Shown here in pieces: positions 1-9,013 of a stretch of 64,000 nucleotides of DNA. The notes beneath the pieces were generated by a model that was not told the DNA's origin, did no database searches, and saw only the letters and a list, made by a program, of their open reading frames with translations. Position 1 is the first letter of the stretch. The number at the start of each line of letters is the position of its first letter. The translations under genes and the position numbers were made by a program. Location: NCBI RefSeq assembly GCF_000756665.1, contig NZ_ARXV01000002.1, forward strand, positions 341,966 through 405,965, written 5' to 3'. The DNA is from Alcanivorax nanhaiticus (GTDB lineage Bacteria; Pseudomonadota; Gammaproteobacteria; Pseudomonadales; Alcanivoracaceae).

Positions 1-805
1 ACTGTACGACCAGACACGGGACGGCACAGAGCTGACTCCGGAAATGGTCCACCTGCATCTGCAACAGTCCAGCGTTGCCGAAATGGCCACCGGGAACGTT
101 GCCGACAATACCGTGCCTTTCCCTTCGGACGACGTCGTCATTCGCACCCGCCGGGTCAAGATCAAGCCCCGCGGCGCGCACCAGCGCGAGTACGTCAAGA
201 ATGTACAGAAATACGACATCAACTTTGGTGTGGGCCCGGCCGGTACCGGCAAGACCTGGTTGGCGGTGGCCTGTGCGGTAGATGCTCTGGAAAAGGCAGA
301 AATACAACGCATTCTGCTGGTTCGCCCGGCGGTCGAAGCCGGGGAAAAACTGGGTTTCCTGCCGGGGGATCTGGCCGAGAAGATCGACCCTTATCTGCGT
401 CCGCTCTACGATGCCTTGTATGAAATGCTCGGTTTCGAAAAGGTCGCCAAACTGATGGACAGAATGGTCATTGAGGTTGCGCCGCTGGCCTATATGCGTG
501 GGCGAACCCTGAACAACAGTTTTGTGATTCTGGATGAAGCCCAGAACACCACTCCGGAACAGATGAAAATGTTCCTGACCCGGATCGGATTCGGCACCCG
601 GGCTGTGATCACCGGTGACGTAACCCAGGTGGATCTGCCCCGTCATCAACGCTCAGGTCTGGTGAATACTCTGGAAGTCCTGGACGGCGTCAAAGGCATT
701 GGCGTCACCACCTTCGACAGTAAAGATGTGGTTCGCCACCCCCTGGTTCAACGCATTGTAGAGGCCTATGACCGTCATGAACGGGATACCGATACCGACC
801 GTTGA
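1..805 (+). CDS. phoH: PhoH-like ATPase (YbeZ), 5' end outside the window
   Basis: PhoH-family cytosolic P-loop ATPase, thought to act in RNA metabolism together with YbeY. The reading frame is open from base 2, so the true start lies upstream; about 267 residues are visible of a family length near 340. Walker A is GPAGTGKT at 235-258. Walker B is [10 protein letters not shown] near 521-550, followed by the conserved [12 protein letters not shown]. The next gene starts inside its 3' end (768), as in the E. coli ybeZ-ybeY-ybeX-lnt operon. The family assignment is certain; the biochemical role is known only in outline. Confidence 0.95.
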   Translation, partial: LYDQTRDGTELTPEMVHLHLQQSSVAEMATGNVADNTVPFPSDDVVIRTRRVKIKPRGAHQREYVKNVQKYDINFGVGPAGTGKTWLAVACAVDALEKAEIQRILLVRPAVEAGEKLGFLPGDLAEKIDPYLRPLYDALYEMLGFEKVAKLMDRMVIEVAPLAYMRGRTLNNSFVILDEAQNTTPEQMKMFLTRIGFGTRAVITGDVTQVDLPRHQRSGLVNTLEVLDGVKGIGVTTFDSKDVVRHPLVQRIVEAYDRHERDTDTDR

Positions 806-1286
806 CATCCAGCGCGCCACCGAGAGCCCGGACATCCCTGACGATAGCCAGTTGGTGAGTTGGGCGCGCCATGCTGCGCAGGCGGCGGGTGGCGCGGAAG
901 GGGACATTACCCTGCGCATTGTCAATGAAGACGAAATCCGCGAACTGAACCGGGATTATCGCAGCAAGGACAAACCCACCAACGTGCTGTCCTTCCCCTT
1001 TGAGATGCCGGAAGGGCTCCCTGCTGATGCCATGGAGCCACTGTTGGGCGACATCATCATCTGCGACAGCGTGGTGCGCCAGGAAGCCATTGAACAGCAC
1101 AAAACCCTGCAGGCACACTGGGCACACATGGTCACCCATGGCGTGCTGCACCTGCTGGGCTATGATCATATTGATGACGACGATGCCGTCGCCATGGAAA
1201 CACTGGAAATTCGCGCCTTGGCAGAACAAGGGTTTGATGACCCCTACACTGAGGCACCCGATAACACGATGGAGCAGTCCCCCTGA
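768..1286 (+). CDS. ybeY: Endoribonuclease YbeY (16S rRNA maturation)
   Basis: Single-strand-specific zinc metalloendoribonuclease used in 16S rRNA 3' maturation and ribosome quality control. The 172-residue product carries the signature [11 protein letters not shown] near residues 124-134, whose three histidines (spaced 4 and 6) bind the metal. The start at 768 overlaps phoH by 38 bp; an ATG at 777 is an alternative. Its stop at 1286 overlaps the corC start, so translation is probably coupled. Length and neighbours are as expected for the family. Confidence 0.96.
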   Translation: MTVMNGIPIPTVDIQRATESPDIPDDSQLVSWARHAAQAAGGAEGDITLRIVNEDEIRELNRDYRSKDKPTNVLSFPFEMPEGLPADAMEPLLGDIIICDSVVRQEAIEQHKTLQAHWAHMVTHGVLHLLGYDHIDDDDAVAMETLEIRALAEQGFDDPYTEAPDNTMEQSP

Positions 1287-2170
1287 TGTCAGACGATTAT
1301 TCGGATAACGGTACCAGCCGAAGTTGGTTGGAGCGTGTCGGCCAGTTTTTCTCATCCACACCGGGCGACCGGTCTGAGCTGCTGGAATTGATCCGCTCCA
1401 TGCGCGACAGCGACGTTATTGACGGGGACACCCTCGGCATCATTGAAGGGGCCATCTGTGTGGCCGACATGCAGGTGCGGGAAATCATGATTCCCCGCTC
1501 GCAAATGGTCAGCATCCGCTCCAGCTCCGATCCACGCGACTTCCTGCCCACCATCATCGATTGCGCCCATTCGCGCTTTCCGGTGCTCGGTGAGGACCCG
1601 GACGAAGTCATCGGCATCCTGCTGGCCAAGGATCTGCTACCGCTGATCCTTGATCCGGCCCGTATGGAACGTTTTGCCATCAAGGATCACATCCGTTCGG
1701 CTATGGTAGTGCCTGAGTCCAAGCGTCTCGACTCGCTGCTGCGTGAATTTCGCATCAGCCGCAACCACATGGCCATCGTCGTCAACGAATACGGCGGCAT
1801 CGCCGGCCTGGTGACCATTGAGGATGTGCTGGAACAGATCGTCGGCGAAATCGAAGATGAGCACGATATCGAAGAAGACGATTACCTGATCAAGGATCTG
1901 GACGACAACGAATACACCGTCAAGGCACTGACGCCCATCGACGACTTCAACGAGCACTTTGATTGCGAATTCAGTGACGAAGAGTTCGACACCATCGGGG
2001 GATTGGTGATGCAGAAGTTTGGTCGACTACCGGGGCGCGATGAAAGCGTGGATCTGGACGGTTACCGCTTCACCGTACTCAGCGCCGACGGCAGAACCAT
2101 ACGATTGCTGCGCGTCACACCACCGGGGGAAAACAATAATGAACCCACCACAGAACAGGCCAGCACCTGA
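1286..2170 (+). CDS. corC: CorC/YbeX-family CBS-domain protein
   Basis: Cytosolic protein of the HlyC/CorC family linked to magnesium/cobalt efflux and, as YbeX, to ribosome metabolism. The 294 residues contain a CBS pair (about 65-195, with MIPRSQMVSI opening the first and NEYGGIAGLVTIEDVLEQIVGEI closing the second, quoted here as NEYGGIAGLVTIEDV) and a C-terminal transporter-associated domain (about 205-285, DTIGGLVMQKFGRLPG). There is no membrane domain, as in CorC rather than full-length CNNM proteins. It overlaps ybeY by one base. Confidence 0.95.
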   Translation: MSDDYSDNGTSRSWLERVGQFFSSTPGDRSELLELIRSMRDSDVIDGDTLGIIEGAICVADMQVREIMIPRSQMVSIRSSSDPRDFLPTIIDCAHSRFPVLGEDPDEVIGILLAKDLLPLILDPARMERFAIKDHIRSAMVVPESKRLDSLLREFRISRNHMAIVVNEYGGIAGLVTIEDVLEQIVGEIEDEHDIEEDDYLIKDLDDNEYTVKALTPIDDFNEHFDCEFSDEEFDTIGGLVMQKFGRLPGRDESVDLDGYRFTVLSADGRTIRLLRVTPPGENNNEPTTEQAST

Positions 2171-3551
2171 GCCGACACAAGGCATCAACTGGAAGGCGCT
2201 TCCCTGGGCACTCATGTTGCTGGGTGCCCTGCTGCTGACCAGCCAGTTTCTCAACTCCGGTCAAGGCCCACAGGCGGCCCTGGTCTGGTATGAAACCAGC
2301 GGCCTGCGCAAACTGGAATGGGACAACTACCTCTCCTGGTTACGCTTCAACGGTCAGGCTGAACAAGCCAAAGCCCTCGAACAGCAACTCCGGGAAGGCA
2401 ACCCCCACCCGTGGGGCAACGCGTTGCTGTCAGAACAGTTCGTCACGGACAGCGACGCTCGCGCCACTGATTTCTGGTCCTCCAGCCAGATCCAGCAGTG
2501 GAAAACCCTGCGTGAGCAGGCTCCACAACAGCTGGAACAATCGCCCCTCTATCGCTGGGGCCTGGCCGCCGCCGATCCACGCCCATCACGCTTTTTCACC
2601 GCGCCCTTCACTGGCGGAACCCTGTGGCTGACCCTGCTCGCGCTGGCATGCCTTGCGCTGGTGGCACAACCACTGGAACGACAACTCGGGCCGGGACGAC
2701 TGGCGGTAATCTGGCTGGCCGGTAGTGTGCTTAGTGGTGCCGGTTATCTGCTCGTCACAGGACCGGGCCAGATCCCGCTGCATGGCGCAGCTCCGGCGTT
2801 GATGGCCATACTGGCCGCCGCTGCGGCACTGTCCCGCAAGGCCATCGCCATTACCCTGCCCAGAGGCAAGCAGGAGCCCATGTCACTGAACTTGCCCGCC
2901 TGGAGCCTGGCGTTTATTCCACTGGCATTACTCATCGCACTGACCCTCGGCCACCCCCCCATGACCGCCAACCTGTCAGCGGGTCTGCTGGCCGCGGTTG
3001 GCGGAGCCCTGTTGGCCCTCGTGCTGCAACCGCGTGGTGATCAGATTCTGGTGAGCGAAACAGACACCGCCCTGCTGCCACCGGAACAACAGCAAACCAT
3101 GGCCAACGGCTGGGATGCTCTGGGGAGGCTGGATGGCAACACTGCTGAGCGCCACTTTCGAGAAGTCCTGAACAGCGACCCGCAACAGTTCGACGCCCTT
3201 ACCGGTCTGTTCATCGCCCAACAGATGCAGCAGCCCGTGCAGGAAGCCTGGCACGACACCGCCACCACCCTGTTCGCCCGCCCAGCAGACGATATCGGCC
3301 AGGCCACCCAGATCGCACAGCACTGGAAACAGTATCCCCCTGCCAGCAAGGAGACCCTGCCGGAAAAGTGCGCCTGGCAACTCGTTATCACTCTGACCCA
3401 GGCAGGGGAATACCAGCAGGCAGAAAAGCTGGCCGCCCGGTTTGCCGAAATTTCCGACAAACCCGACAACCGCCAGAATGCACTGACAGTGCTCCGTGAA
3501 GCGCTGCTAAGTGAAGGGTTAAAACACCGGGCCGATGCCCTGAAGGTGTGA
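2139..3551 (+). CDS. Rhomboid-like membrane protein with TPR-like tail, catalytic serine absent
   Basis: About 470 residues from the ATG at 2139; the frame stays open further upstream inside corC, but this start fits the gene order. A first membrane helix lies near residues 18-40. A rhomboid-like block of helices follows (about 150-300): FTAPFTGGTLWLTLL, then LVAQPLERQLGPGRL, which matches the rhomboid LE...G.R element. Where rhomboid proteases have GxSG this protein has HGAAP, and I see no catalytic histidine in the last helix (ANLSAGLLAAVGG). The C-terminal 130 residues look like helical TPR-type repeats. It is probably an inactive rhomboid relative; its function is unknown. Confidence 0.7.
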   Translation: MNPPQNRPAPEPTQGINWKALPWALMLLGALLLTSQFLNSGQGPQAALVWYETSGLRKLEWDNYLSWLRFNGQAEQAKALEQQLREGNPHPWGNALLSEQFVTDSDARATDFWSSSQIQQWKTLREQAPQQLEQSPLYRWGLAAADPRPSRFFTAPFTGGTLWLTLLALACLALVAQPLERQLGPGRLAVIWLAGSVLSGAGYLLVTGPGQIPLHGAAPALMAILAAAAALSRKAIAITLPRGKQEPMSLNLPAWSLAFIPLALLIALTLGHPPMTANLSAGLLAAVGGALLALVLQPRGDQILVSETDTALLPPEQQQTMANGWDALGRLDGNTAERHFREVLNSDPQQFDALTGLFIAQQMQQPVQEAWHDTATTLFARPADDIGQATQIAQHWKQYPPASKETLPEKCAWQLVITLTQAGEYQQAEKLAARFAEISDKPDNRQNALTVLREALLSEGLKHRADALKV

Positions 3552-3559
3552 CTGTAAGC

Positions 3560-3665
3560 TCGACGAGTGACGAACAGCGAGAGGCTCCGCTTCAGATCGG
3601 AAGGGTTCCGCCTTTCGCAACTCGCAACTCGTAGCTCGAAACTCGTAGTCCGCCTATCGCTACTC
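3560..3665. repeat. Phased-heptad intergenic element 1
   Basis: Right arm is seven consecutive 7-mers in one phase from 3617: GCAACTC, GCAACTC, GTAGCTC, GAAACTC, GTAGTCC, GCCTATC, GCTACTC. A degenerate opposed arm (CGAGTGA CGAACAG CGAG) lies at 3564-3581. The junction word CCTTTCGC precedes the right arm. The element fills the gap between two convergent genes and its last two units overlap the 3' end of the minus-strand gene. Confidence 0.8.
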
Positions 3666-5042
3666 CGCCCACGCCTGCCGCAGCTCACTCACCTGCATGC
3701 GCAACTTCGCATCCCGGCAATGGTGATCGACAAAACGCAGGTACTGCTCAGCCTTGCCGGACAGGGCAAATTTTTCCGCCAGTGTTTTTGCCAATAGCAG
3801 GTAGGCTTCGCCCAGCCCGGTGAAATCCGGATGGCGCTGGTGCATGTCCTTGAGCAAGGCCACCACCATTTTGGGAGCCGGATCATACAATCCCTGAGCC
3901 AGCGCCAGACGAGTAGCAGGACCGGAGGGCAGCCAGTCGGCCTCACGCTGACGTTGTTCGTTGATCAGGTGCAACGCACCCTGCCAATCACCGGCCGCCA
4001 CCAACGCATCCAGATAAGGCTCAACCTGTAATGCGCGTTCCTCTTCCTTGCCCAGGATCGCCAGTAACTGGTCATACTGCCTCCAGTCGCCCAATGCCGG
4101 TTTCTTGCCCTTCACTGCCTTGGCAGCCCCCAGCAGCACCTTGTCGAAACGACCGGCACACAACAACACCCGCTGGCGGCGCTCTGCCAGCGACTGAGTG
4201 ACCCGGGGCGCTCCCGGATTCAGCCCCCACAGGCGACCATGCTGTTCCAGCAGGGCTGCACAGGCCGCCGCCAGCACCAACCAGCCGTATGCGGCAAGTG
4301 CACCACCCACCGCTTGGGTCAGCGGTGCCGGCAACACATCCATGACGACCATCACTACAGCCACACCGGACAACCAGCCCAGCACGCCCAGTAAAGCCGC
4401 CACCAGATAATCTCGGGGAGCAGAAACCATATAGGTCAGCGCCGCCGCAAACGATCCCGGATCAGCGCCGCGCACCTGAATGGCCAGCCACAGGGCCGGT
4501 ACCAGCAACATCGTGATCGTACCCAGCAGCAACCCGGCAGGCACCGACACCCAAATCATCAGGGCGATGGCCGCCAGTAACAGCACCACTGCAGGGGCAG
4601 CCTGTAGCAGAGCACCTTTCCAGCCATGGCCGGAAGACAGGTCCTGCCAGGAAGGCTGGCGTTCACGCTGATGGCGGCGTCGAACCTGAGCCTTGCTGGC
4701 CATGATCGCCTGGGCAAAACCGAAGGCAGGGATGCCACCCAGCACAGTGAGCGCAAAAAGCGCCGGTAGCGGCGGAATCACCGCCGCCACCACCGCCCAG
4801 ATCAACAGCACCGGCAACAGTGTCAGTTGCAGCGGGTAACGCAGAAAGCGGTCCAGCTGCTGCCACAACGGCAGCGCCTGCTCCTGGCTGGAAGGCGCCA
4901 GCGCCTGATTGCACACCAGGCAACGGGCTTCATTGAAATTATCGTTCTGGCCATCCACACACTGATGACACAAAAACACCCCATCATGGGCGCAAAACCA
5001 GAGTGCCTCTGCACCTGGATGGTACTTGCAATAGCGATTCAC
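3660..5042 (-). CDS. Membrane protein with N-terminal B-box-like zinc finger and TPR-like tail
   Basis: 460 residues, function not recognised. The N-terminus (1-48) is a cysteine/histidine cluster, CKYHPGAEALWFCAHDG then CHQC and CLVC, like the zinc-binding B-box-type finger found on some bacterial membrane proteins. Hydrophobic segments follow at about 75-130 and 150-270, then a soluble helical C-terminus with TPR-like character. It converges with the rhomboid-like gene, which also ends in a TPR-like region. Opposite its start lies the divergent lnt gene. A regulatory or scaffold role would be a guess. Confidence 0.65.
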   Translation of the reverse strand: MNRYCKYHPGAEALWFCAHDGVFLCHQCVDGQNDNFNEARCLVCNQALAPSSQEQALPLWQQLDRFLRYPLQLTLLPVLLIWAVVAAVIPPLPALFALTVLGGIPAFGFAQAIMASKAQVRRRHQRERQPSWQDLSSGHGWKGALLQAAPAVVLLLAAIALMIWVSVPAGLLLGTITMLLVPALWLAIQVRGADPGSFAAALTYMVSAPRDYLVAALLGVLGWLSGVAVVMVVMDVLPAPLTQAVGGALAAYGWLVLAAACAALLEQHGRLWGLNPGAPRVTQSLAERRQRVLLCAGRFDKVLLGAAKAVKGKKPALGDWRQYDQLLAILGKEEERALQVEPYLDALVAAGDWQGALHLINEQRQREADWLPSGPATRLALAQGLYDPAPKMVVALLKDMHQRHPDFTGLGEAYLLLAKTLAEKFALSGKAEQYLRFVDHHCRDAKLRMQVSELRQAWAE

Positions 5043-5086
5043 TATGATGCCCCCAAAGCAGTCGTTGCCGTTTCGGGGTTGGGGTA

Positions 5087-5237
5087 GTTGAAAGTGTAAC
5101 GTTCAAAATTGAAAAGCGCGCCAGGGGTGCCGGGATTCTCAGCCGCCGAGCCCGTGCCCTTATTGGTAAGCACGGGCACGGCATCCCGGTAATGATGACG
5201 CCATCCGCATTTCAACTTTGAACGTTAAACTTTCAAC
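5087..5237. repeat. Phased-heptad intergenic element 2, with core hairpin
   Basis: Left arm GTTGAAA GTGTAAC GTTCAAA ATTGAAA (5087-5114) runs into the junction AGCGCG. Right arm TTTCAAC TTTGAAC GTTAAAC TTTCAAC spans 5210-5237. The core holds a nested inverted repeat: GCCCGTGC/GCACGGGC around a short loop, enclosed by CCGGGAT/ATCCCGG. It occupies about half of the 292-bp gap between two divergent genes. The arms agree in unit pattern (TTTnAAC) but are not exact complements. Confidence 0.8.
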
Positions 5238-5334
5238 TCCTCCCCCTACGACTAATCGTTATTGCTCTACTTTATTCAAACCATTGCACAGACTCTACCG
5301 TTGACCGCCAAGCGGCTATGAAACGAGGATATCC

Positions 5335-6810
5335 ATGCGCTACGCACTGCTGGCCCTGATCGCCGGCCTGCTCTTTCCCCTTGCCTTTGCCCCCTATGAC
5401 CTCTGGCCGCTGATGTTTGTCAGTATCGCCATGGCATGCTTTTGCCTGCAGCAATCAGAATCAGCCCGTCAGGCGCTGTTGCGAGGCTGGCTTTATGGCA
5501 TGGGCATGTTCGGTTTTGGCGTCAGCTGGGTGCATGTTTCCATGCACGAATATGGGGAAATGTCCCTGTGGATGGCCATTCCCTTCACCGCCGTCTTTGC
5601 CGCTGTGCTCGCGCTGTTCTACGGCCTGACGTTTTATTGCAGCTGGCGACTGGGACGCTCGGCATTGGTGTTTGCCGGTAGCTGGCTGCTGCTGGACTGG
5701 ATACGCGGCTGGTTCCTGACCGGGTTTCCCTGGCTCTATGCCGGCTACAGCCTGATCGACACCCCCTTCGCGCCGCTGGCTCCCCTTGGCGGTGTCTGGC
5801 TGCTCACGTTGAGCGCCGTACTGCTGGCCAGCAGCCTCGTTCAGCTACGTCAGCCCGGTCCACAGCGCTGGCTGGCCGGGGCCTTGTCGGTACTGATTCT
5901 GGTCATGACCGGCATCGCCCACACCCTCACCTTCACCCACTCCAGCGGCGAACCCCAGCCAGTGGCACTGGTCCAGGGCAACATCCCCCAGGACCTGAAA
6001 TGGCAGATCTCCATGCGCGAGCGCACCCGCGAGATCTACCACGAACTCACCGCCACCATTCCCGACGGTTATCTGGTGATCTGGCCGGAATCCGCACTCA
6101 CCGAGTTCTACCAGACCATCACCGACTTCGTAGAAAGCGAAGGCGAAACCTTGCAGCAGCGCGGCGGTGCCTTTATCACCGGTGTTCCCTGGCGCACCCT
6201 GGACAACGGCGGCATCACCTACCGCAACAGCATCGCCGCCATCCCCCTACAGGCAGAAGATGGCCACGAACGGGTGTACCACAAACAAAAGCTGGTGCCC
6301 TTTGGTGAATATGTGCCAATGCAGTCCCTGATCCGTGGACTGATCCCGTTCTTTGATCTGCCCATGTCCGGCTTTACCCCCGGCGACCCGGCCCAGGGAA
6401 ACCTGCAAACCCTCGGCCACACCATCGCCCCCTTCATCTGCTACGAGATTCTCTACCCCGAACAGGTTGCCACCCGCAGCCACGGCTCAGATGCCCTGAT
6501 CACCATCAGTAACGATGCCTGGTTCGGCACCTCCGCCGGGCCATTGCAGCACTTTCAGATGGCCCGCATGCGAGCCCTGGAAACCGGTCGCTGGTTGCTG
6601 CGCGGCACCAACAATGGCGTCACTGCGGTCATTGATGACAGAGGCAAGGTGGTCGATGCCCTGCCCCAGTTTGAACGGGATGTTCTGCTCAGCAGCTACC
6701 AACCCAGACAGGGAACGACCCCTTTCATGACCACCGGCGTCTGGCCGTGGCTACTGTTGGCAGCGCTGATGATGGCAGCAGGGTGGCGGTTCAGGATGAG
6801 ACAACCATAG
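5335..6810 (+). CDS. lnt: Apolipoprotein N-acyltransferase
   Basis: Inner-membrane enzyme that N-acylates the amino-terminal cysteine of lipoproteins using phospholipid donors. The 491 residues start with several membrane helices (1-200), followed by a periplasmic nitrilase-fold domain. The Glu-Lys-Cys triad is visible as E252 (WPESALTEFY), K317 (YHKQKLVPFGEYVP) and C369 (FICYEILYP), with spacing close to that in E. coli. A final helix ends the protein. Several lipoproteins in this window (LptE, RlpA, NlpE-like) would be substrates. It closes the phoH-ybeY-corC group, with two extra genes inserted. Confidence 0.97.
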   Translation: MRYALLALIAGLLFPLAFAPYDLWPLMFVSIAMACFCLQQSESARQALLRGWLYGMGMFGFGVSWVHVSMHEYGEMSLWMAIPFTAVFAAVLALFYGLTFYCSWRLGRSALVFAGSWLLLDWIRGWFLTGFPWLYAGYSLIDTPFAPLAPLGGVWLLTLSAVLLASSLVQLRQPGPQRWLAGALSVLILVMTGIAHTLTFTHSSGEPQPVALVQGNIPQDLKWQISMRERTREIYHELTATIPDGYLVIWPESALTEFYQTITDFVESEGETLQQRGGAFITGVPWRTLDNGGITYRNSIAAIPLQAEDGHERVYHKQKLVPFGEYVPMQSLIRGLIPFFDLPMSGFTPGDPAQGNLQTLGHTIAPFICYEILYPEQVATRSHGSDALITISNDAWFGTSAGPLQHFQMARMRALETGRWLLRGTNNGVTAVIDDRGKVVDALPQFERDVLLSSYQPRQGTTPFMTTGVWPWLLLAALMMAAGWRFRMRQP

Positions 6811-6821
6811 CTTATTCCAAT

Positions 6822-6835
6822 TAAGTATATACTTA
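6822..6835. promoter_or_regulatory. 14-bp palindrome upstream of sulfide oxidation operon
   Basis: TAAGTATATACTTA is a perfect palindrome in an AT-rich patch 71 bp before the first operon gene. Sulfide-responsive ArsR-type repressors (BigR/SqrR) are known to bind AT-rich palindromes before such operons. No such regulator gene is present in the window, so the assignment is inference. Confidence 0.5.
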
Positions 6836-6905
6836 TAGCTAATTTGACTTTGGGCCATTAGGCCCCTATAACAGTGACATTGTCGAATCCTTTTGGGAGA
6901 GCACC

Positions 6906-7772
6906 ATGTCACGCCCCGACGTCAAAGCGTTCTTTGATCACGACACCAATACGGTGAGCTATGTGGTCACCGACCCGGCCACCCGGCACTGCGCCGTAGT
7001 GGATTCCGTGCTGGACTACGCCCCCAACTCCGGGCGTACCCGGCTCACCAGCGCCGAGCAGATCGTTGCCTACATCCAGCAGGAAAACCTCACCGTAGAC
7101 TGGCTGCTGGAAACCCATGTGCATGCGGATCACCTGTCCGCCGCACCCTGGATCCAGCAACAGGTGGGCGGCAAGCTGGCCATTGGCGAGCACATCACCA
7201 CGGTGCAGGAAACCTTCGGCAAGGTATTCAACGAAGGCAGTGAATTCGCCCGCGACGGCGGCCAGTTTGATCACCTGTTCAAAGACGGCGAGACCTATCA
7301 GGTCGGCAATCTGCAAGCCCGTGCCATCCACACCCCCGGCCATACCCCGGCCTGCATGAGCCATGTGATCGGCGATGCCGTGTTCGTCGGTGACACCCTG
7401 TTCATGCCGGACTACGGCACTGCGCGTTGCGATTTCCCCGGCGGCGACGCCCGCACCCTGTATCAATCCATCCAGAAGCTGCTGGCCCTTCCCGATGAGA
7501 CCCGCATGTTCCTGTGCCATGACTATCTACCGGATAGCCGTCAGGACTTTATCTGGGAAACCACCGTGGGTGATCAACGCCGGCACAACATCCATGTGCA
7601 CCAGGGCATCAGCGAAGATGAGTTTGTCAGCATGCGCGAGACACGGGATGCCACCCTGGATATGCCACGCCTGATTCTGCCCTCGGTGCAGGTAAACATG
7701 CGCGCCGGCCATCTTCCGCCCGAGGAAGACAACGGCGTCAGCTACCTGAAAATCCCGCTGAATGCGCTATGA
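6906..7772 (+). CDS. ETHE1/Blh-type persulfide dioxygenase (MBL fold)
   Basis: Metallo-beta-lactamase-fold non-haem iron enzyme of the ETHE1/Blh group, which oxidises glutathione persulfide to sulfite. The 288 residues carry the metal motif HVHADH (H71, H73, D75, H76), then HTPGHTPACMSHVIGD and the GDTLF segment. A GGGAGAG ribosome site precedes the ATG. It is first of four tightly packed genes; the last bases overlap the sqr start. Context with a sulfide:quinone oxidoreductase strongly supports persulfide rather than lactam or lactone substrates. Confidence 0.88.
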   Translation: MSRPDVKAFFDHDTNTVSYVVTDPATRHCAVVDSVLDYAPNSGRTRLTSAEQIVAYIQQENLTVDWLLETHVHADHLSAAPWIQQQVGGKLAIGEHITTVQETFGKVFNEGSEFARDGGQFDHLFKDGETYQVGNLQARAIHTPGHTPACMSHVIGDAVFVGDTLFMPDYGTARCDFPGGDARTLYQSIQKLLALPDETRMFLCHDYLPDSRQDFIWETTVGDQRRHNIHVHQGISEDEFVSMRETRDATLDMPRLILPSVQVNMRAGHLPPEEDNGVSYLKIPLNAL

Positions 7773-9013
7773 AGGGCCAAGACATGCCAATGGAAGAAGT
7801 GCTCTGGGATGTAATCATAGTGGGGGGCGGTGCCGCTGGTCTGGCCGCTGCCGCCAGCCTGCTGAAGCGTAAACCCACCCTGTCCCTGGCCATCGTCGAG
7901 CCCAGTGATCGGCATTATTACCAGCCTGCCTGGACGTTGGTGGGCGGCGGCTGCTTCAACCCGGAAGACACCTGCCGCTCCACTGCCTCCCTGATTCCGC
8001 ACGCAGCCAAGTGGATCCGCAGCCGGGTAACCCGGCTACTGCCCCAGCAAAGTCAGGTGGCCCTGGAAAACGGTGAACTGCTCAGCTACCGCACGTTGGT
8101 CGTTGCCCCCGGGCTTGAGTTGCACTGGGCAGCGATCGCCGGACTGGAGGACACCTTGGGCAAGCACGGCGTGACCAGTAACTACCGCTACGATCTCGCC
8201 GCTTACACCTGGGAATGCGTACAGAAACTGAAAACAGGCCGCGCGCTGTTCACCCAGCCCGCCATGCCCATCAAATGCGCCGGCGCGCCACAGAAAGCCA
8301 TGTATCTGTCCTGCCATCATTGGGAAAAACAAGGCTGCCTGAACCACATCGATGTTCACTTCCACAACACCGGTGGCGCGCTGTTCGGGGTAGCCGATTT
8401 TGTGCCGCCGCTAATGGAATACGTCAAACGCTATCACGCCCACCTGGCTTTCAGTAGCGAGCTGATCGCAGTGGATGGTCCGGCGCAAACCGCCACCTTC
8501 CGCGATACCGCCGCAGATGGCAGCAGCCATGAACGCAGCGAAGCTTTTGACATGCTGCATGTGGTGCCACCACAACGCGCGCCAGCCTTTGTGCGCAACA
8601 GCGAACTGGCCAACGCTGCAGGCTGGGTCGCTGTAGATGAAGCGACTTTGCAGCACCCCCATTATGCCAACGTGTTCAGCCTGGGCGATGCCTGCGGTGC
8701 CAGCAACGCCAAAACCGCCGCTGCAGTAAGAAAACAGGCGCCTGTGGTCGCCGAAAACCTGCTCGCATGGCTGGGCAAACAACCCATGCGCGCCCGTTAT
8801 ACCGGTTACGGAGCCTGCCCACTGACCGTGGAAAAAGGCAAGGTGGTACTGGCCGAGTTCGGCTACGGAGGCAAACTGCAGCCCAGCTTCCCGCTCAACC
8901 CAGCCGTGGCCAGAAGCAGCATGTGGTGGTTGAAACGCCACGCCATGCCTCGCATCTACTTCAGCCTGATGCTCAAAGGCCATGAGTGGCTGGCCAAGCC
9001 GGACAAGCTGTGA
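7769..9013 (+). CDS. sqr: Sulfide:quinone oxidoreductase, type II (SQRDL-like)
   Basis: Membrane-associated flavoprotein that oxidises sulfide to sulfane sulfur and reduces quinone. The 414 residues begin with an FAD dinucleotide fold (VGGGAAGLAAAASLL, about 12-26). Redox cysteines are C170 in KCAGAPQK and C350 in YGACPL, 180 residues apart, matching the mitochondrial SQRDL layout rather than the three-cysteine type I enzymes. The start overlaps the upstream stop (ATGA); an ATG at 7784 is possible. Its persulfide product would be used by the upstream dioxygenase. Confidence 0.9.
   Translation: MKGQDMPMEEVLWDVIIVGGGAAGLAAAASLLKRKPTLSLAIVEPSDRHYYQPAWTLVGGGCFNPEDTCRSTASLIPHAAKWIRSRVTRLLPQQSQVALENGELLSYRTLVVAPGLELHWAAIAGLEDTLGKHGVTSNYRYDLAAYTWECVQKLKTGRALFTQPAMPIKCAGAPQKAMYLSCHHWEKQGCLNHIDVHFHNTGGALFGVADFVPPLMEYVKRYHAHLAFSSELIAVDGPAQTATFRDTAADGSSHERSEAFDMLHVVPPQRAPAFVRNSELANAAGWVAVDEATLQHPHYANVFSLGDACGASNAKTAAAVRKQAPVVAENLLAWLGKQPMRARYTGYGACPLTVEKGKVVLAEFGYGGKLQPSFPLNPAVARSSMWWLKRHAMPRIYFSLMLKGHEWLAKPDKL

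Noticed and set aside
705..1361. Long minus-strand frame opposite ybeY
   Set aside because: It lies wholly opposite well-supported genes and has no recognisable domain; typical of antisense frames in GC-rich DNA.
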